Part shown: positions 35,488 to 44,576 of the stretch, piece by piece | Position numbering within the stretch: position 1 is the stretch's first letter | How the letters are laid out: every line of letters begins with the position of its first letter | Assembly (NCBI GenBank): GCA_030537895.1 | Contig: JAUNVA010000003.1 | Span: 96,849-160,848, forward strand | DNA: 64,000 nucleotides | Reading direction: 5' to 3' | From: Bowdeniella nasicola | Lineage (GTDB): Bacteria; Actinomycetota; Actinomycetes; Actinomycetales; Actinomycetaceae | Made by a program: the position numbers and the translations under genes | The notes under the pieces: generated by a model | Told to the model about the DNA's origin: nothing | The model's input: only the letters and a program-made list of their open reading frames with translations | Database searches by the model: none

Positions 35488-35655
35488 ATGACGAATATGA
35501 CGATTATTGATCACCTGACCGGACAGACCGCCTCCGGGATCGAATACGAGGCGATAGGCGATGCCGTGCGTGGCTGGCGCGAACCATGGGGGCTCGACTG
35601 GGAGAACCTTGAGGGTGTCGAGATCCTCGACGAACAGGAGAAGCTTTCCGCCTAG
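35488..35655 (+). CDS. Small protein of 55 residues, unknown function
   Basis: ATG 35488 is preceded by GAAGG at 35476-35480 with seven intervening bases, a reasonable ribosome site. The product begins MTNMTIIDHLTGQTASGIEY, has a Trp-rich middle (RGWREPWGLDWENLEG) and an acidic end. There is no signal peptide or membrane helix. It is the first ORF after the structured leader, and the next gene starts 58 bases later with its own promoter-like hexamer. It could be a regulatory small protein or a leader peptide; I found no family. Confidence 0.55.
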   Translation: MTNMTIIDHLTGQTASGIEYEAIGDAVRGWREPWGLDWENLEGVEILDEQEKLSA

Positions 35656-35713
35656 CGCCATCCCTCCCGCGCACCCCAGGTCTCCTGCGCAAGCGGGCGC
35701 CTACACTCGAAGC

Positions 35714-36718
35714 GTGAGTGAACTTCGAACCGCACGCCTACACCTTCGTGCGCCCAGCGTGGATGACATTCCGGCGCTCGTCCAGGCGTGTAACGACCCT
35801 GACATTGCGGAGATGACCTCGGTGCCGCACCCGTACACGGAGGCTGATGCCCGCGCCTTCGTGACGGGCCTGCGCGCCACCCTCGAAGCGGAGGGGTTGC
35901 ACGTCTACCTCGCCCACACCGCCGACGGGGAGCTCGTCGGATCGGTCGACTTGCACGGGCGGCGCGGCCCAAGCGCGGAGCTCGGCTACTGGACTGCCGC
36001 GGCCCACCGGGGCCGGGGATACGCCCAGGAGGCATGCGAGGCCGTCTTGGACGAGGGATTCTCGCACCTCGGCCTCGAGGTGGTGCGAATCCGCGTTCGG
36101 ACCGACAACCCTGCCGCCCTCGCCGTCGCCCGCCGCCTCGGATTCTCCATGCACGCCGTGATCCCCTCGGAGGTCCTCGGCCGCGGAATCCTGCACGACG
36201 CATGGGTTGGTACGCTCATCGCAGCGGACTGGGCGCAGCGCGGGGCTCCACACACGGTTCGCCCCGACGAATCGAGCACGGCCGCGATGGTGCGCCAGTT
36301 CCACGCCCTGTTCAATATGACGATTGGGAGCGGAGAAGCAAACCTCGACCATCCCCAGGTCGCGATGCGATTGCGCCTCATTGCGGAGGAGTTCATCGAG
36401 CTCGTGGCGGCTGTACGTGGCCCGGATGCGGCTCGCGTGATCGACACCGCCTTCGCCACGATTGATCAGGGACCGATCCACGGTGACGTTGTCGCTACGG
36501 CCGACGCACTCGGGGACCTCACCTACGTCATCTACGGGATGGCGATTCTCACCGGAATTCCGCTAGATTCCGTACTGCGCGAGATTCACCGATCAAACCT
36601 CACGAAGCTCGACAATGATGGCAGACCGATCCTCCGGGCGGATGGCAAGGTGCTCAAAGGCCCCCACTATGAGCCCCCGCGGCTCCGCGAAATCCTAACC
36701 GGTCGAACCGAGAGCTAG
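35714..36718 (+). CDS. GNAT acetyltransferase fused to MazG-like pyrophosphohydrolase
   Basis: A 334-residue two-domain protein. Residues 1-175 are a RimJ/RimL-type GNAT domain: ELRTARLHLRAPSVDDIPAL, the acetyl-CoA loop AAHRGRGYAQEACEAVL and VRTDNPAALAVARRLGF. Residues about 190-320 match all-alpha NTP pyrophosphohydrolases: RLIAEEFIELVAAVRG holds the EExxE metal motif, and ADALGDLTYVIYGMAILTG the second acidic helix. GTG 35714 lies six bases after TACACT (35702-35707), implying its own leaderless promoter. The pairing suggests modification or clearance of a nucleotide or small molecule, but no substrate can be assigned. Confidence 0.85.
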   Translation: MSELRTARLHLRAPSVDDIPALVQACNDPDIAEMTSVPHPYTEADARAFVTGLRATLEAEGLHVYLAHTADGELVGSVDLHGRRGPSAELGYWTAAAHRGRGYAQEACEAVLDEGFSHLGLEVVRIRVRTDNPAALAVARRLGFSMHAVIPSEVLGRGILHDAWVGTLIAADWAQRGAPHTVRPDESSTAAMVRQFHALFNMTIGSGEANLDHPQVAMRLRLIAEEFIELVAAVRGPDAARVIDTAFATIDQGPIHGDVVATADALGDLTYVIYGMAILTGIPLDSVLREIHRSNLTKLDNDGRPILRADGKVLKGPHYEPPRLREILTGRTES

Positions 36719-36768
36719 TCCGCGGGGCCGCTCGGCGCAGGCGCGTGGTGCGTGGCACCATAGGCGTC

Positions 36769-38811
36769 ATGACTCTTGCGACTGACCACCCGATGGCCTC
36801 TGCGTCCGACCTGCCCTACGGACTGCCCGATTTCGATTCCCTCACCCCGGCGCTCCTCGCCGAGGCGATCCGGGAGGGCTGTGCGCGCCAGCGCGCCGAA
36901 TGGGAAGACATTGCCCAAAACGCCGAGAGCGCGACCGTGGAGACGGTCCTGGAACCGATCGAACAGTCGGGCGCTCTCTTGCGCCGTGCCGGATATACCT
37001 TCGCGGCCCTGGCCTCCTCACTCGGTGGGCAGGAGTATGACGAACTCGATGAAGAGCTCTCGAGCCTACTCGCCTCCCATGTCGACGAGTTCTACCTCGA
37101 CGAGCGCATCTATGCGCGCCTCGTCGCCCTCAAGGAGAGCGGTGCTGAGCTCAGCGCCGACACCGCCTGGCTCCTCGACACCTATCTCAAGGACTTCCGG
37201 CGAGCCGGGGTAGACCTGACGCCAGATGATCAGGCCCGCCTGCGCGAGCTCAATGCGCGGATCGCGACCTTACAGTCTCAGTTCGGGCGCAAGGTGGTCG
37301 CCGCGATCGGCAGCCACGCCCTGCCGGTCACCCAGGCCGATCTCGCTGGCCTCGACCAGCGCACCCGCGAGAGTCTTCGCCAGGAGGATGGCTCGTGGCG
37401 TATCCCGCTACAGTCACCCACCCAGCAGCCCATCTCCGCATCTCTGGCGGATGCAGACACGCGCGCTCGCCTGTATGAAGCCTCCGCGTCGCGCAACTGG
37501 GGCGAGGAGGCGGACACGGACACCCGCCAGATCGTGCTGGAACTCGCCCGGGCGCGGGCGGAACGAGCCCAGCTGCTCGGCTACGATCACCACGCCGACT
37601 ACGTCGCCGAGGACGGGGCCGCCGCGACCTCGCAGGCCATCATGGAGCGCCTCCTGCAGCTCGCGGGCCCCGCGGCCCGCAATGCGCGCGCTGAAGAAGC
37701 CGAGCTGGCCGAGCTCATGAGCCAGGAAGACCCTCGCACCTTCGCGATCTCGGATTGGTCCTACTATTCCGAAAAGCTGCGGGCCAAGCGTTTCCAGCTT
37801 GATGACGCCTCGATGCGTCCCTATCTCGAGCTCGATCGCGTCCTCACGGACGGTGTCTTTTTCGCCGCGCACGAGCTCTACGGCCTCAGCTTTCGCGAGC
37901 GTGAGGACTTGAGGGGCTTCGCGCCCGACGTGCGGATCTGGGAGGTGAGCGACGCGAATGGTGAGGGTATCGCGCTGTTCGTGGGCGACTACTTCGCTCG
38001 ACCCGGCAAAAAGGGCGGCGCCTGGATGACCAGCCTCGTCGAACAGAATCGGCTGCGCGGCGAGAAACCCATCGTTCTTAACTGTCTGAACATCACGCCG
38101 CCGGCCGCGGGTGAGCCCGCTCTCCTGACGTGGGACGAGGTGCGCACCTGTTTCCATGAGTTTGGGCACGCCCTGCACGGCATCTGCTCAGATGTCTACT
38201 GGCCAAGCCAATCGGGCACATCGGTGCCCCGCGACTTCGTGGAGTATCCCTCCCAGCTCAACGAAATGTGGATGGATAATGCGCGCGTCATCCGTAATTT
38301 CGCGCGCCACTACGAGACCGGCGAACCGATGCCAGAGTCATGGATCGAGACCCTCCGCTCGCTGGGAAGCTATGGCGAGGGCTTTGCGACGAGCGAATAC
38401 CTCGGGGCGGCATTGCTCGACCAGGCCTGGCACCGCCTCTCGCCTACCGAGGTCCCCTCGGATATCTCCGAGGTGGAACGCTTCGAAGCGCGGGTGCTAC
38501 GCGAATTCGGAATCGACGTCGTACCGCCGCGCTACCGCTCCACCTACTTCGCGCACACATTTGCGGGCGGGTATGACGCTGGCTATTACAGCTACGTGTG
38601 GAGTGAGGTCTTCGATGCGGACACGGTCACCTGGTTCAGAACCGAGGCGAACGACGGTGCGGATGGCGGCTTGAACCGCGCGGCCGGACAGCGATTCCGC
38701 ACTGAGGTTCTCTCTCGTGGCAACTCCCGCGAACCAATGACCTCGGTGCGTGCACTGCTCAGACGCGAACCTCGCCTGGACCCCCTCCTCGAACGGCGGG
38801 GTCTGGCCTAA
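36769..38811 (+). CDS. M3-family zinc oligopeptidase (Dcp-like)
   Basis: A 680-residue cytoplasmic metallopeptidase of the thimet/oligopeptidase A/Dcp family. The zinc motif HEFGHALHGICSD lies at about 463-475, followed by GTSVPRDFVEYPSQLNEMW with the third zinc ligand. The C-terminal block YRSTYFAHTFAGGYDAGYYS holds the substrate-stabilising Tyr/His. The N-terminal half is helical, as the family requires for the closed channel. ATG 36769 is chosen over a GTG at 36745. Ends overlap the MFS gene by four bases. Probably degrades short peptides. Confidence 0.94.
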   Translation: MTLATDHPMASASDLPYGLPDFDSLTPALLAEAIREGCARQRAEWEDIAQNAESATVETVLEPIEQSGALLRRAGYTFAALASSLGGQEYDELDEELSSLLASHVDEFYLDERIYARLVALKESGAELSADTAWLLDTYLKDFRRAGVDLTPDDQARLRELNARIATLQSQFGRKVVAAIGSHALPVTQADLAGLDQRTRESLRQEDGSWRIPLQSPTQQPISASLADADTRARLYEASASRNWGEEADTDTRQIVLELARARAERAQLLGYDHHADYVAEDGAAATSQAIMERLLQLAGPAARNARAEEAELAELMSQEDPRTFAISDWSYYSEKLRAKRFQLDDASMRPYLELDRVLTDGVFFAAHELYGLSFREREDLRGFAPDVRIWEVSDANGEGIALFVGDYFARPGKKGGAWMTSLVEQNRLRGEKPIVLNCLNITPPAAGEPALLTWDEVRTCFHEFGHALHGICSDVYWPSQSGTSVPRDFVEYPSQLNEMWMDNARVIRNFARHYETGEPMPESWIETLRSLGSYGEGFATSEYLGAALLDQAWHRLSPTEVPSDISEVERFEARVLREFGIDVVPPRYRSTYFAHTFAGGYDAGYYSYVWSEVFDADTVTWFRTEANDGADGGLNRAAGQRFRTEVLSRGNSREPMTSVRALLRREPRLDPLLERRGLA

Positions 38812-39989
38812 CGGATCGGTCGTGGCGGCGTCGGCGTCGCCACGATCACCACCACGACGAGGGCTAGCATGCCGAGCGCGCCCGTCACGGTCCCCGTCCA
38901 GCCGGCGCCCTCCCACGCGTAGCCAAGCACCACGCCGCCGAGTGCGGAGCCCGCATAGTAGGCCAGCGAATAGCGGGAGGAGGCGGCAGACGGTCGCGGG
39001 GCGTAGGCCGCCGCCGAGGCGGAGGCAAGAGCGTGTGCCAGGAAGAAGCCGGCGCACAGAATCACGAGTCCCCCGATCAAGACGGGGACAGAGGGTGTGA
39101 GTGTCGTGAGGATCCCGAGGGCGCACGCGCCAATCCCGAGCACGAGGGAACGGCGCAGCCCGAAGCGCGCCGAGATTCGGCCGGCAATCGCGGAGGTCCA
39201 GGTGCCCGCGAGGTAGGTGAGGAAGAGCAGTGAGGTGACGGCGGTCCCCACGTGAAATGGCGGTCCAGCCATTCGGTAGCTCATGACATTAAAGATGCCG
39301 ACGAACACGGCCATGCCGAGTGCTCCCGTCACGTACATCGTCAGGCGCACCCGACGGTAGGGATCCTCTCCCCTCTCGTCGGCGGTGCGCTCCTCGTAGA
39401 CCTCCGAGCCGGGCAGCAGCAGGTGGGCGATCCCGCCGCAGACAGCGGCGACGACGGTCGCGGTGAGTACGCCGGTACGCCAGGTCCCGAGTTCGGCCGC
39501 GAAACCAGCGACGAGCCTACCCGTCATTCCGCCGATGCTCGTCCCCGAGATGTACAGGCCCCCGAGCCGGGTGACCGCGAGCGGGTGCGCAGAGGCGACC
39601 ACCCAGGCCATCGCGGAGACGAGGACGGTCGAGAGTGCGACGCCCTGTAGGGCGCGGATCGCGATGAGCAGGGGCCAGGAATGCAGAAGTGTGAGGACGA
39701 CGCCGGCCGCGGTCGCGAGCGCAAGCCCAACGAGCATCGTGCGCCGCCGCCCGAAGCGCCCCGAATAGTGTCCGATTGGCAGGACCGCGACGGCAATGCC
39801 GGCCGTCGCGGCACTCATGAGCCACGACGTCTCCCCCGCGCCGACACGAAACTCCGCGCCAATCGTCACGAGGAGCGGCTGGACTGTGTAGAGCTGGGAA
39901 AAGGCGGCGATCCCCAGGAAGAACAGCGCCACTGTCGCCCGCAGGTAGGCGCCGTGCCCCGGGCGCAACCCGTCTGACCTGCCCGCCAC
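38808..39989 (-). CDS. MFS transporter (drug/metabolite efflux type)
   Basis: A 393-residue, 12-helix major facilitator. Motif A appears as GHYSGRFGRRRTMLVG between helices 2 and 3, with its weaker repeat GRISARFGLRRSLVLG in the second half. AYLRATVALFFLGIAAFSQL marks helix 1. Resembles YnfM/AraJ-type exporters. It is transcribed toward the M3 peptidase gene and starts 9 codons before the first helix with GGAGG upstream. Substrate unknown. Confidence 0.9.
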   Translation of the reverse strand: MAGRSDGLRPGHGAYLRATVALFFLGIAAFSQLYTVQPLLVTIGAEFRVGAGETSWLMSAATAGIAVAVLPIGHYSGRFGRRRTMLVGLALATAAGVVLTLLHSWPLLIAIRALQGVALSTVLVSAMAWVVASAHPLAVTRLGGLYISGTSIGGMTGRLVAGFAAELGTWRTGVLTATVVAAVCGGIAHLLLPGSEVYEERTADERGEDPYRRVRLTMYVTGALGMAVFVGIFNVMSYRMAGPPFHVGTAVTSLLFLTYLAGTWTSAIAGRISARFGLRRSLVLGIGACALGILTTLTPSVPVLIGGLVILCAGFFLAHALASASAAAYAPRPSAASSRYSLAYYAGSALGGVVLGYAWEGAGWTGTVTGALGMLALVVVVIVATPTPPRPIR

Positions 39990-40097
39990 GCGGCCGCCTC
40001 CCTCTCGCTTCTCCGGCCCCGATCCTCCAGTCGAGGATACTCTTGGCTCGGGCCTACTGCCGGGCGTGTATCACCCGCGTAGACTGGGGTGCCGGAG

Positions 40098-42029
40098 TCA
40101 ACGCTGGTCGCGTGAGTTTCTCTCGGATGTGCTCGCGCGGGAGAACTGGGCACGGTAGAGCGCGGCATACCGCCCGTCCTGGGCGAGCAGGGAGTCATGG
40201 GTTCCCATCTCGACGACGTCGCCGGCCTCCATGACCACGATGACATCTGCGTCGCGGATCGTGGAGAGGCGATGCGCGATGACGAACCCAGTGCGCCCTT
40301 CGCGTAGGGCACTCATCGCTTGCTGCACCTGCATTTCGGTGCGCGTGTCGACTGAGGACGTGGCCTCGTCCAGGATGAGGATCTGCGGGTCGGCAAGGAA
40401 GGCTCGAGCGATCGTGATGAGCTGTTTTTCGCCCACCGAGATCGTCTCCGCCTCCTCTGAGATCACGGTGTCATACCCGTCGGGCAGCGCGCGGATCATC
40501 GCGTCAACACCGGTATGGTGTGCCGCCTCCTCAACGTCGGCACGGCTCGCCCCTTCCTTACCGAAGGCAATGTTGTCTGCGATCGTGCCTTCAAAGAGCC
40601 ACGTGTCCTGTAGCACCATCCCGAAGCGGGAGCGCAGTTCGTCCCGATCCACCTCTGCGATCGGTACGCCGTCAATCCTGATCTCCCCAGAATCAACCTC
40701 ATAAAAGCGCATAAGGAGGTTGACAAGGGTGGTCTTACCTGCGCCGGTTGGTCCGACGATCGCCACCGTCTGGCCCGGCGCTACCGAGAGCGATAGGTCG
40801 TGGATCACGGGGGTGTCGGGCGTGTAGGAGAATGCCACGTGGTCGAACTCGACGCTCGCCACGCGTTCGGGCAGATGTGCCCCTCCGGTGTCCGGACGCT
40901 GGAGCTCCGCGTCCAGCAGATCGAAGATCCGTTCCGCAGATGCCGCACCCGACTGGATGAGATTTGCCATCGACCCCAACTGGGCTAGCGGCTGATTAAA
41001 CTGCCGCGTGTACTGGATGAAGGCTTGGACGTCGCCGACGTTCATCTGTCCATTCGCGACGCGCATCCCACCCACGACTGCGACCAGTACGTAGGAGATG
41101 TTCGAGAGCAGATTCATCGAAGGCATGATGGTGCCTGAGATGAACTGGGAACGGAACATCGCGTGGGCGAGCTCCTCGTTGTGCTCGGCGAAGGACGCGG
41201 CGTTACTCTCTTGAAGGCCGTAGGCGGCGATGATCTCGTGCCCCGTGAAGGACTCTTCAACAGTCGAGCCGACGTCGCCCGTCGCGCGCCACTGGGTAGC
41301 GAAATGAGGCTGGGCGCGCTTCGCAATGAGTCCGGTGGTGACGACGGCAAGGGGGACGATAATCAGCGCAACGAGCGCGAGCTGCCAGCTGATCGCGACC
41401 ATCATCGTAAGGATGCCCAGCACCGTGAGGAGCGAGGTGATGATCTGCGCGAGAGATTGTTGGAGGACCTGGGTCACGTTATCGATATCGTTCGTTACCC
41501 GGGACAGGAGGTCGCCACGCGCGTGCGAGTCGAGGTAGGCGAGGGGCAGCTCGTCCACCGTGCGGTTCACCTCGGAGCGCAGCCGGTAGCCCGTACGCTG
41601 CACGATGCGTGTGATCATGCGCGAGGTCAGCCACATGAGCAGGGCGGAAACCACGTAGAGCATGAGTGCGAGCGCGAGGGTTCTCGCAAGCGCCCCCGTG
41701 TCCAACCCAACACCAGGAGTGAAGTCCATCGTGGACATCGTGTCGGCCATTCGGTCCTGTCCAGAGGCCCGCAGCTGCGCAATGATCTCCGCCTTAGAGG
41801 CGCTCGCTGGTAGATGTTGACCGACCATGCCGGCGACGACGAGGTTGGTGGCCTGCCCAAGGATCTTCGGCCCAAAGACCTGCGCCGCGACCGAGACGAT
41901 CGACAGAGCGATCACGGCGAGAAGCCTGCCACGTTCGGGACGGAGGTAGGTGAGGGTACGGGAGACCGCTCCTCGCAGGTTACGCGAGCGGCCCGTGGGA
42001 TCGAAGCCCCGAGAAGTCTTGGCAGCCAT
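40098..42029 (-). CDS. ABC exporter half-transporter, catalytically complete subunit
   Basis: A 643-residue fusion of a six-helix ABC1 membrane domain (about 35-375) and a nucleotide-binding domain. Walker A is VGPTGAGKTTLVNLLMRF, signature TISVGEKQLITIARAF (altered from LSGGQ), Walker B with catalytic Glu ILILDEATSSVD, then the switch His in VIAHRLSTIRD. It overlaps the preceding half-transporter by one base (TAATG), so the two probably form a heterodimer. Sequence type is multidrug/lipid exporter-like; substrate unknown. Confidence 0.93.
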   Translation of the reverse strand: MAAKTSRGFDPTGRSRNLRGAVSRTLTYLRPERGRLLAVIALSIVSVAAQVFGPKILGQATNLVVAGMVGQHLPASASKAEIIAQLRASGQDRMADTMSTMDFTPGVGLDTGALARTLALALMLYVVSALLMWLTSRMITRIVQRTGYRLRSEVNRTVDELPLAYLDSHARGDLLSRVTNDIDNVTQVLQQSLAQIITSLLTVLGILTMMVAISWQLALVALIIVPLAVVTTGLIAKRAQPHFATQWRATGDVGSTVEESFTGHEIIAAYGLQESNAASFAEHNEELAHAMFRSQFISGTIMPSMNLLSNISYVLVAVVGGMRVANGQMNVGDVQAFIQYTRQFNQPLAQLGSMANLIQSGAASAERIFDLLDAELQRPDTGGAHLPERVASVEFDHVAFSYTPDTPVIHDLSLSVAPGQTVAIVGPTGAGKTTLVNLLMRFYEVDSGEIRIDGVPIAEVDRDELRSRFGMVLQDTWLFEGTIADNIAFGKEGASRADVEEAAHHTGVDAMIRALPDGYDTVISEEAETISVGEKQLITIARAFLADPQILILDEATSSVDTRTEMQVQQAMSALREGRTGFVIAHRLSTIRDADVIVVMEAGDVVEMGTHDSLLAQDGRYAALYRAQFSRASTSERNSRDQR

Positions 42030-43759
42030 TAGAGCACCTCCATCGCATGCTGGGACGCGGCGATATCCCGGTAGGTCGCGCAGGTCTCCAAGAGCGCGTC
42101 GTGAGAGCCATAGCCGACGATGTGGCCATGATCGAGCACGGCGATCGCATCTGCGGTCCGCACGGTCGACACACGCTGGGCGACGATGAGTTGGGCTGCA
42201 TGACCCACATTCTGGGCGAGCGCCTCCCGCAGACGCGCTTCGGTTGCGGTGTCGAGCGCCGAGAATGAGTCATCGAAGATGTACAGGTCGGCTGATCGTA
42301 CGAGTGCGCGCGCAATCGTGAGGCGTTGGCGCTGCCCTCCAGAGAAGTTTGATCCCCCCTGCTCGACGACGGCGTCCAGGCCGTCCGGATTCGCCCGGAC
42401 AAAATCGTCGGCCTGAGCGATGGACAGTGCGCGCCACAGGATTTCGTCGTCGACCCCCGGATCGGCCATAGAGAGGGTCGAGCGAATTGTGCCGGAGAAA
42501 AGAAAGGCGCGCTGCGGAACGATGGCGATTCGAGAGCGCAACTCCTGGAGATCGAGCTGCTGATAGTCGATACCACCCGCGCGCAGCGTGCCCGAACTCG
42601 CATCCATGAGCCGAGGTAGAAGGTTCACGAGGGTCGACTTACCGGACCCCGTCGCTCCGATGAGGGCCGTGACCGTGCCAGGTTCGAGCGAAAGGTTGAT
42701 ATCCCCAAGAACGCTGCGCTGGGCGCCGGGGAATCGAACGGACACGTCTTCGAGTGCGAAGGTGAGTGGCCCTGACGGGAGGGAACGGGTCGTGTGCGGC
42801 GTTGCGATCGCGGGTTCGTGCGCAAGAACCTCGCTGACTCGGGAGGCAGCAACCTCGCCGCGCGGCGCCATCATGAGGATCAACGAGCCAAGCATGACGG
42901 CCATGAAAATCTGCATGAGATAAGACAAAAATGCGACGAGAGAGCCAACCTGCATGGCACCGTCATCGACTCGCAACCCACCGAACCACACGACGGCCAC
43001 GGATGAGAGCCCAACGATGACGTTCACGGATGGGAACAGCCACGCCATGACGAACCCCGTCGACGCGGAGATGTCCCGCAGGTTCTCATTCACTCGGGTA
43101 AAGCGGACGCGTTCCTCTTTCTGGCGAACGAACGCGCGGATGACACGCACCCCCGTAAGCTGCTCTCGCATGACGCGGTTCATCGCGTCAATCCGCTTCT
43201 GCATTACGGCGAACAGCGGCCGCAGTTTCACCATCCCCAAAACCATGATGGCGGCGAGTACGGGGACGGCAACGACGAGGAGGCGGGAAAGACCCGCGTC
43301 TTCCCGAAGAGCCATCACAACCCCGCCAATCAGCATGAGGGGGGCCATCACCATGATCGTCAGAATGAAGGTCAGGACCATCTGGATTTGCTGGATGTCA
43401 TTCGTGGCGCGCGTGACGAGTGAGGGGGCGCCGAAGGTAGAGATGTCCGCAGTGGAGAAGCGTTGTACGTGAGTGAACACGTCGCGACGTACCTCGCGTC
43501 CCACACTCGCCGCCGTGCGCGCGCCAAAACGTACCGCGATGATATTCGTGACCACCTGCACGACCGAGAGCGCGAGCATGAAGCCGCCGAGAGTCCAAAT
43601 ACGAGGGATGTCCGCCTCGAGGACGCCCTCGTCAATCACGTCAGCGGCAAGGGTCGGGAGCATGAGAGCCGCCCCGGTCTGGAGGAGCTGCATTACCGCG
43701 ATAATCAGCAGTGCGCGACGGTGCCCAGCCAGGTAGCGGCGGTAGAGTGAAACGAGCAT
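42029..43759 (-). CDS. ABC exporter half-transporter with degenerate ATP site
   Basis: A 576-residue ABC1 membrane domain plus nucleotide-binding domain. Walker A IGATGSGKSTLVNLLPRL and signature NFSGGQRQRLTIARAL are canonical, but Walker B reads LYIFDDSFSALD: Asp replaces the catalytic Glu, and the switch His is Gln in IVAQRVSTVR. Paired with the next gene this predicts one active and one degenerate ATP site, as in TM287/288 and BmrCD-type exporters. ATG 43759; a TATACT hexamer at 43793-43798 is the likely -10. Confidence 0.93.
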   Translation of the reverse strand: MLVSLYRRYLAGHRRALLIIAVMQLLQTGAALMLPTLAADVIDEGVLEADIPRIWTLGGFMLALSVVQVVTNIIAVRFGARTAASVGREVRRDVFTHVQRFSTADISTFGAPSLVTRATNDIQQIQMVLTFILTIMVMAPLMLIGGVVMALREDAGLSRLLVVAVPVLAAIMVLGMVKLRPLFAVMQKRIDAMNRVMREQLTGVRVIRAFVRQKEERVRFTRVNENLRDISASTGFVMAWLFPSVNVIVGLSSVAVVWFGGLRVDDGAMQVGSLVAFLSYLMQIFMAVMLGSLILMMAPRGEVAASRVSEVLAHEPAIATPHTTRSLPSGPLTFALEDVSVRFPGAQRSVLGDINLSLEPGTVTALIGATGSGKSTLVNLLPRLMDASSGTLRAGGIDYQQLDLQELRSRIAIVPQRAFLFSGTIRSTLSMADPGVDDEILWRALSIAQADDFVRANPDGLDAVVEQGGSNFSGGQRQRLTIARALVRSADLYIFDDSFSALDTATEARLREALAQNVGHAAQLIVAQRVSTVRTADAIAVLDHGHIVGYGSHDALLETCATYRDIAASQHAMEVL

Positions 43760-43780
43760 TATCGGCTTCCATACGAAAAA

Positions 43781-43806
43781 TTGGGGCCACCCAGTATAGA
43801 CCCCAA
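43781..43806. promoter_or_regulatory. Inverted repeat over divergent promoter
   Basis: TTGGGG (43781-43786) and CCCCAA (43801-43806) flank 14 bases that contain the minus-strand -10 TATACT (43793-43798) of the ABC exporter operon. The spacing puts both half-sites on one DNA face region and suggests an operator; the HAD gene is transcribed in the other direction. Confidence 0.4.
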
Positions 43807-43825
43807 ACCGGGTTATGGTGACAAC

Positions 43826-44554
43826 GTGACGGAATATCTTGACGACGTAATATCGCCCACATCTCTGGTCTCCACCCGTGTCGTGCTGTGGGATCTCGAT
43901 GGCACGCTCACGGACTCTGGGCCAGCGATCACCTCCGCAATCCAGCAGGCCCTCGTTCGGTGCGGGCTACCGCCCGTCTCCACGAGCGCCGCACGCAAGT
44001 GCGTCGGCCCCCCTCTCCTGCACGGGCTGCCGGCCTACTGCGGCGTGTCCGAGGAGCGCTTAGCCGAGGTGGTCGCGGTCTATCGCGAGATCTACCAGGA
44101 CATCATGTGCGAGGCTCCTCTCTATCCTGGCGTGCGAGAAACCCTCGAGGCTTGCGCCGATGCCGGGTTGTGCCAGGCAATCGCGACGGCGAAACCTGAG
44201 GGTTCGGCGCGAGAAATCCTCGCCCATCACGACCTCATGGCTGCCTTTGATGTCGTGACAGGCGCTGACGAGAGCGAAGGGCGGCTCACGAAGGACGCCG
44301 TAATCGCGACCTGTCTCGACCGTTTGGATGAGGCCGGAATCCGCGAGCCGCGTGAGGAGCGTTTCCGGATCTGCATGATTGGGGACCGCTTCTACGACAT
44401 GGAGGGAGCAGCGACCTACGGCCTGCAGGCCATTTTCGCCGCCTGGGGCTATGGCAGCGCCGCGGAAGCGGGAGATTTCCCGCCTGCGGGCGACCTTGAG
44501 GAGGTCGCGCAGCTGCTCGGGCTGACGGTGCGTCGCGACCTCACCCGGGCCTAA
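43826..44554 (+). CDS. HAD-superfamily phosphatase, phosphoglycolate phosphatase-like
   Basis: A 242-residue HAD hydrolase with a helical cap. The nucleophile motif is VVLWDLDGTLTDSGPAI, motif II QAIATAKPEGSAREIL, motif IV CMIGDRFYDMEGAATYGL. The insertion EESEGRL-type loop between motifs II and IV (GADESEGRLTKDAVI) holds the motif III Lys. GTG 43826 lies six bases after TATGGT (43814-43819). Closest by pattern to Gph/PgmB-like phosphatases; substrate not fixed. The AI-2E permease gene follows in 22 bases. Confidence 0.88.
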   Translation: MTEYLDDVISPTSLVSTRVVLWDLDGTLTDSGPAITSAIQQALVRCGLPPVSTSAARKCVGPPLLHGLPAYCGVSEERLAEVVAVYREIYQDIMCEAPLYPGVRETLEACADAGLCQAIATAKPEGSAREILAHHDLMAAFDVVTGADESEGRLTKDAVIATCLDRLDEAGIREPREERFRICMIGDRFYDMEGAATYGLQAIFAAWGYGSAAEAGDFPPAGDLEEVAQLLGLTVRRDLTRA

Positions 44555-44576
44555 GATGCAGAGGTAGGAGGAGACT

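Noticed and set aside
35488..35655. Lasso-peptide precursor (Gly then Asp nine residues later in GWREPWGLD)
   Set aside because: No B, C or E biosynthesis genes nearby and no Thr at the usual leader position.
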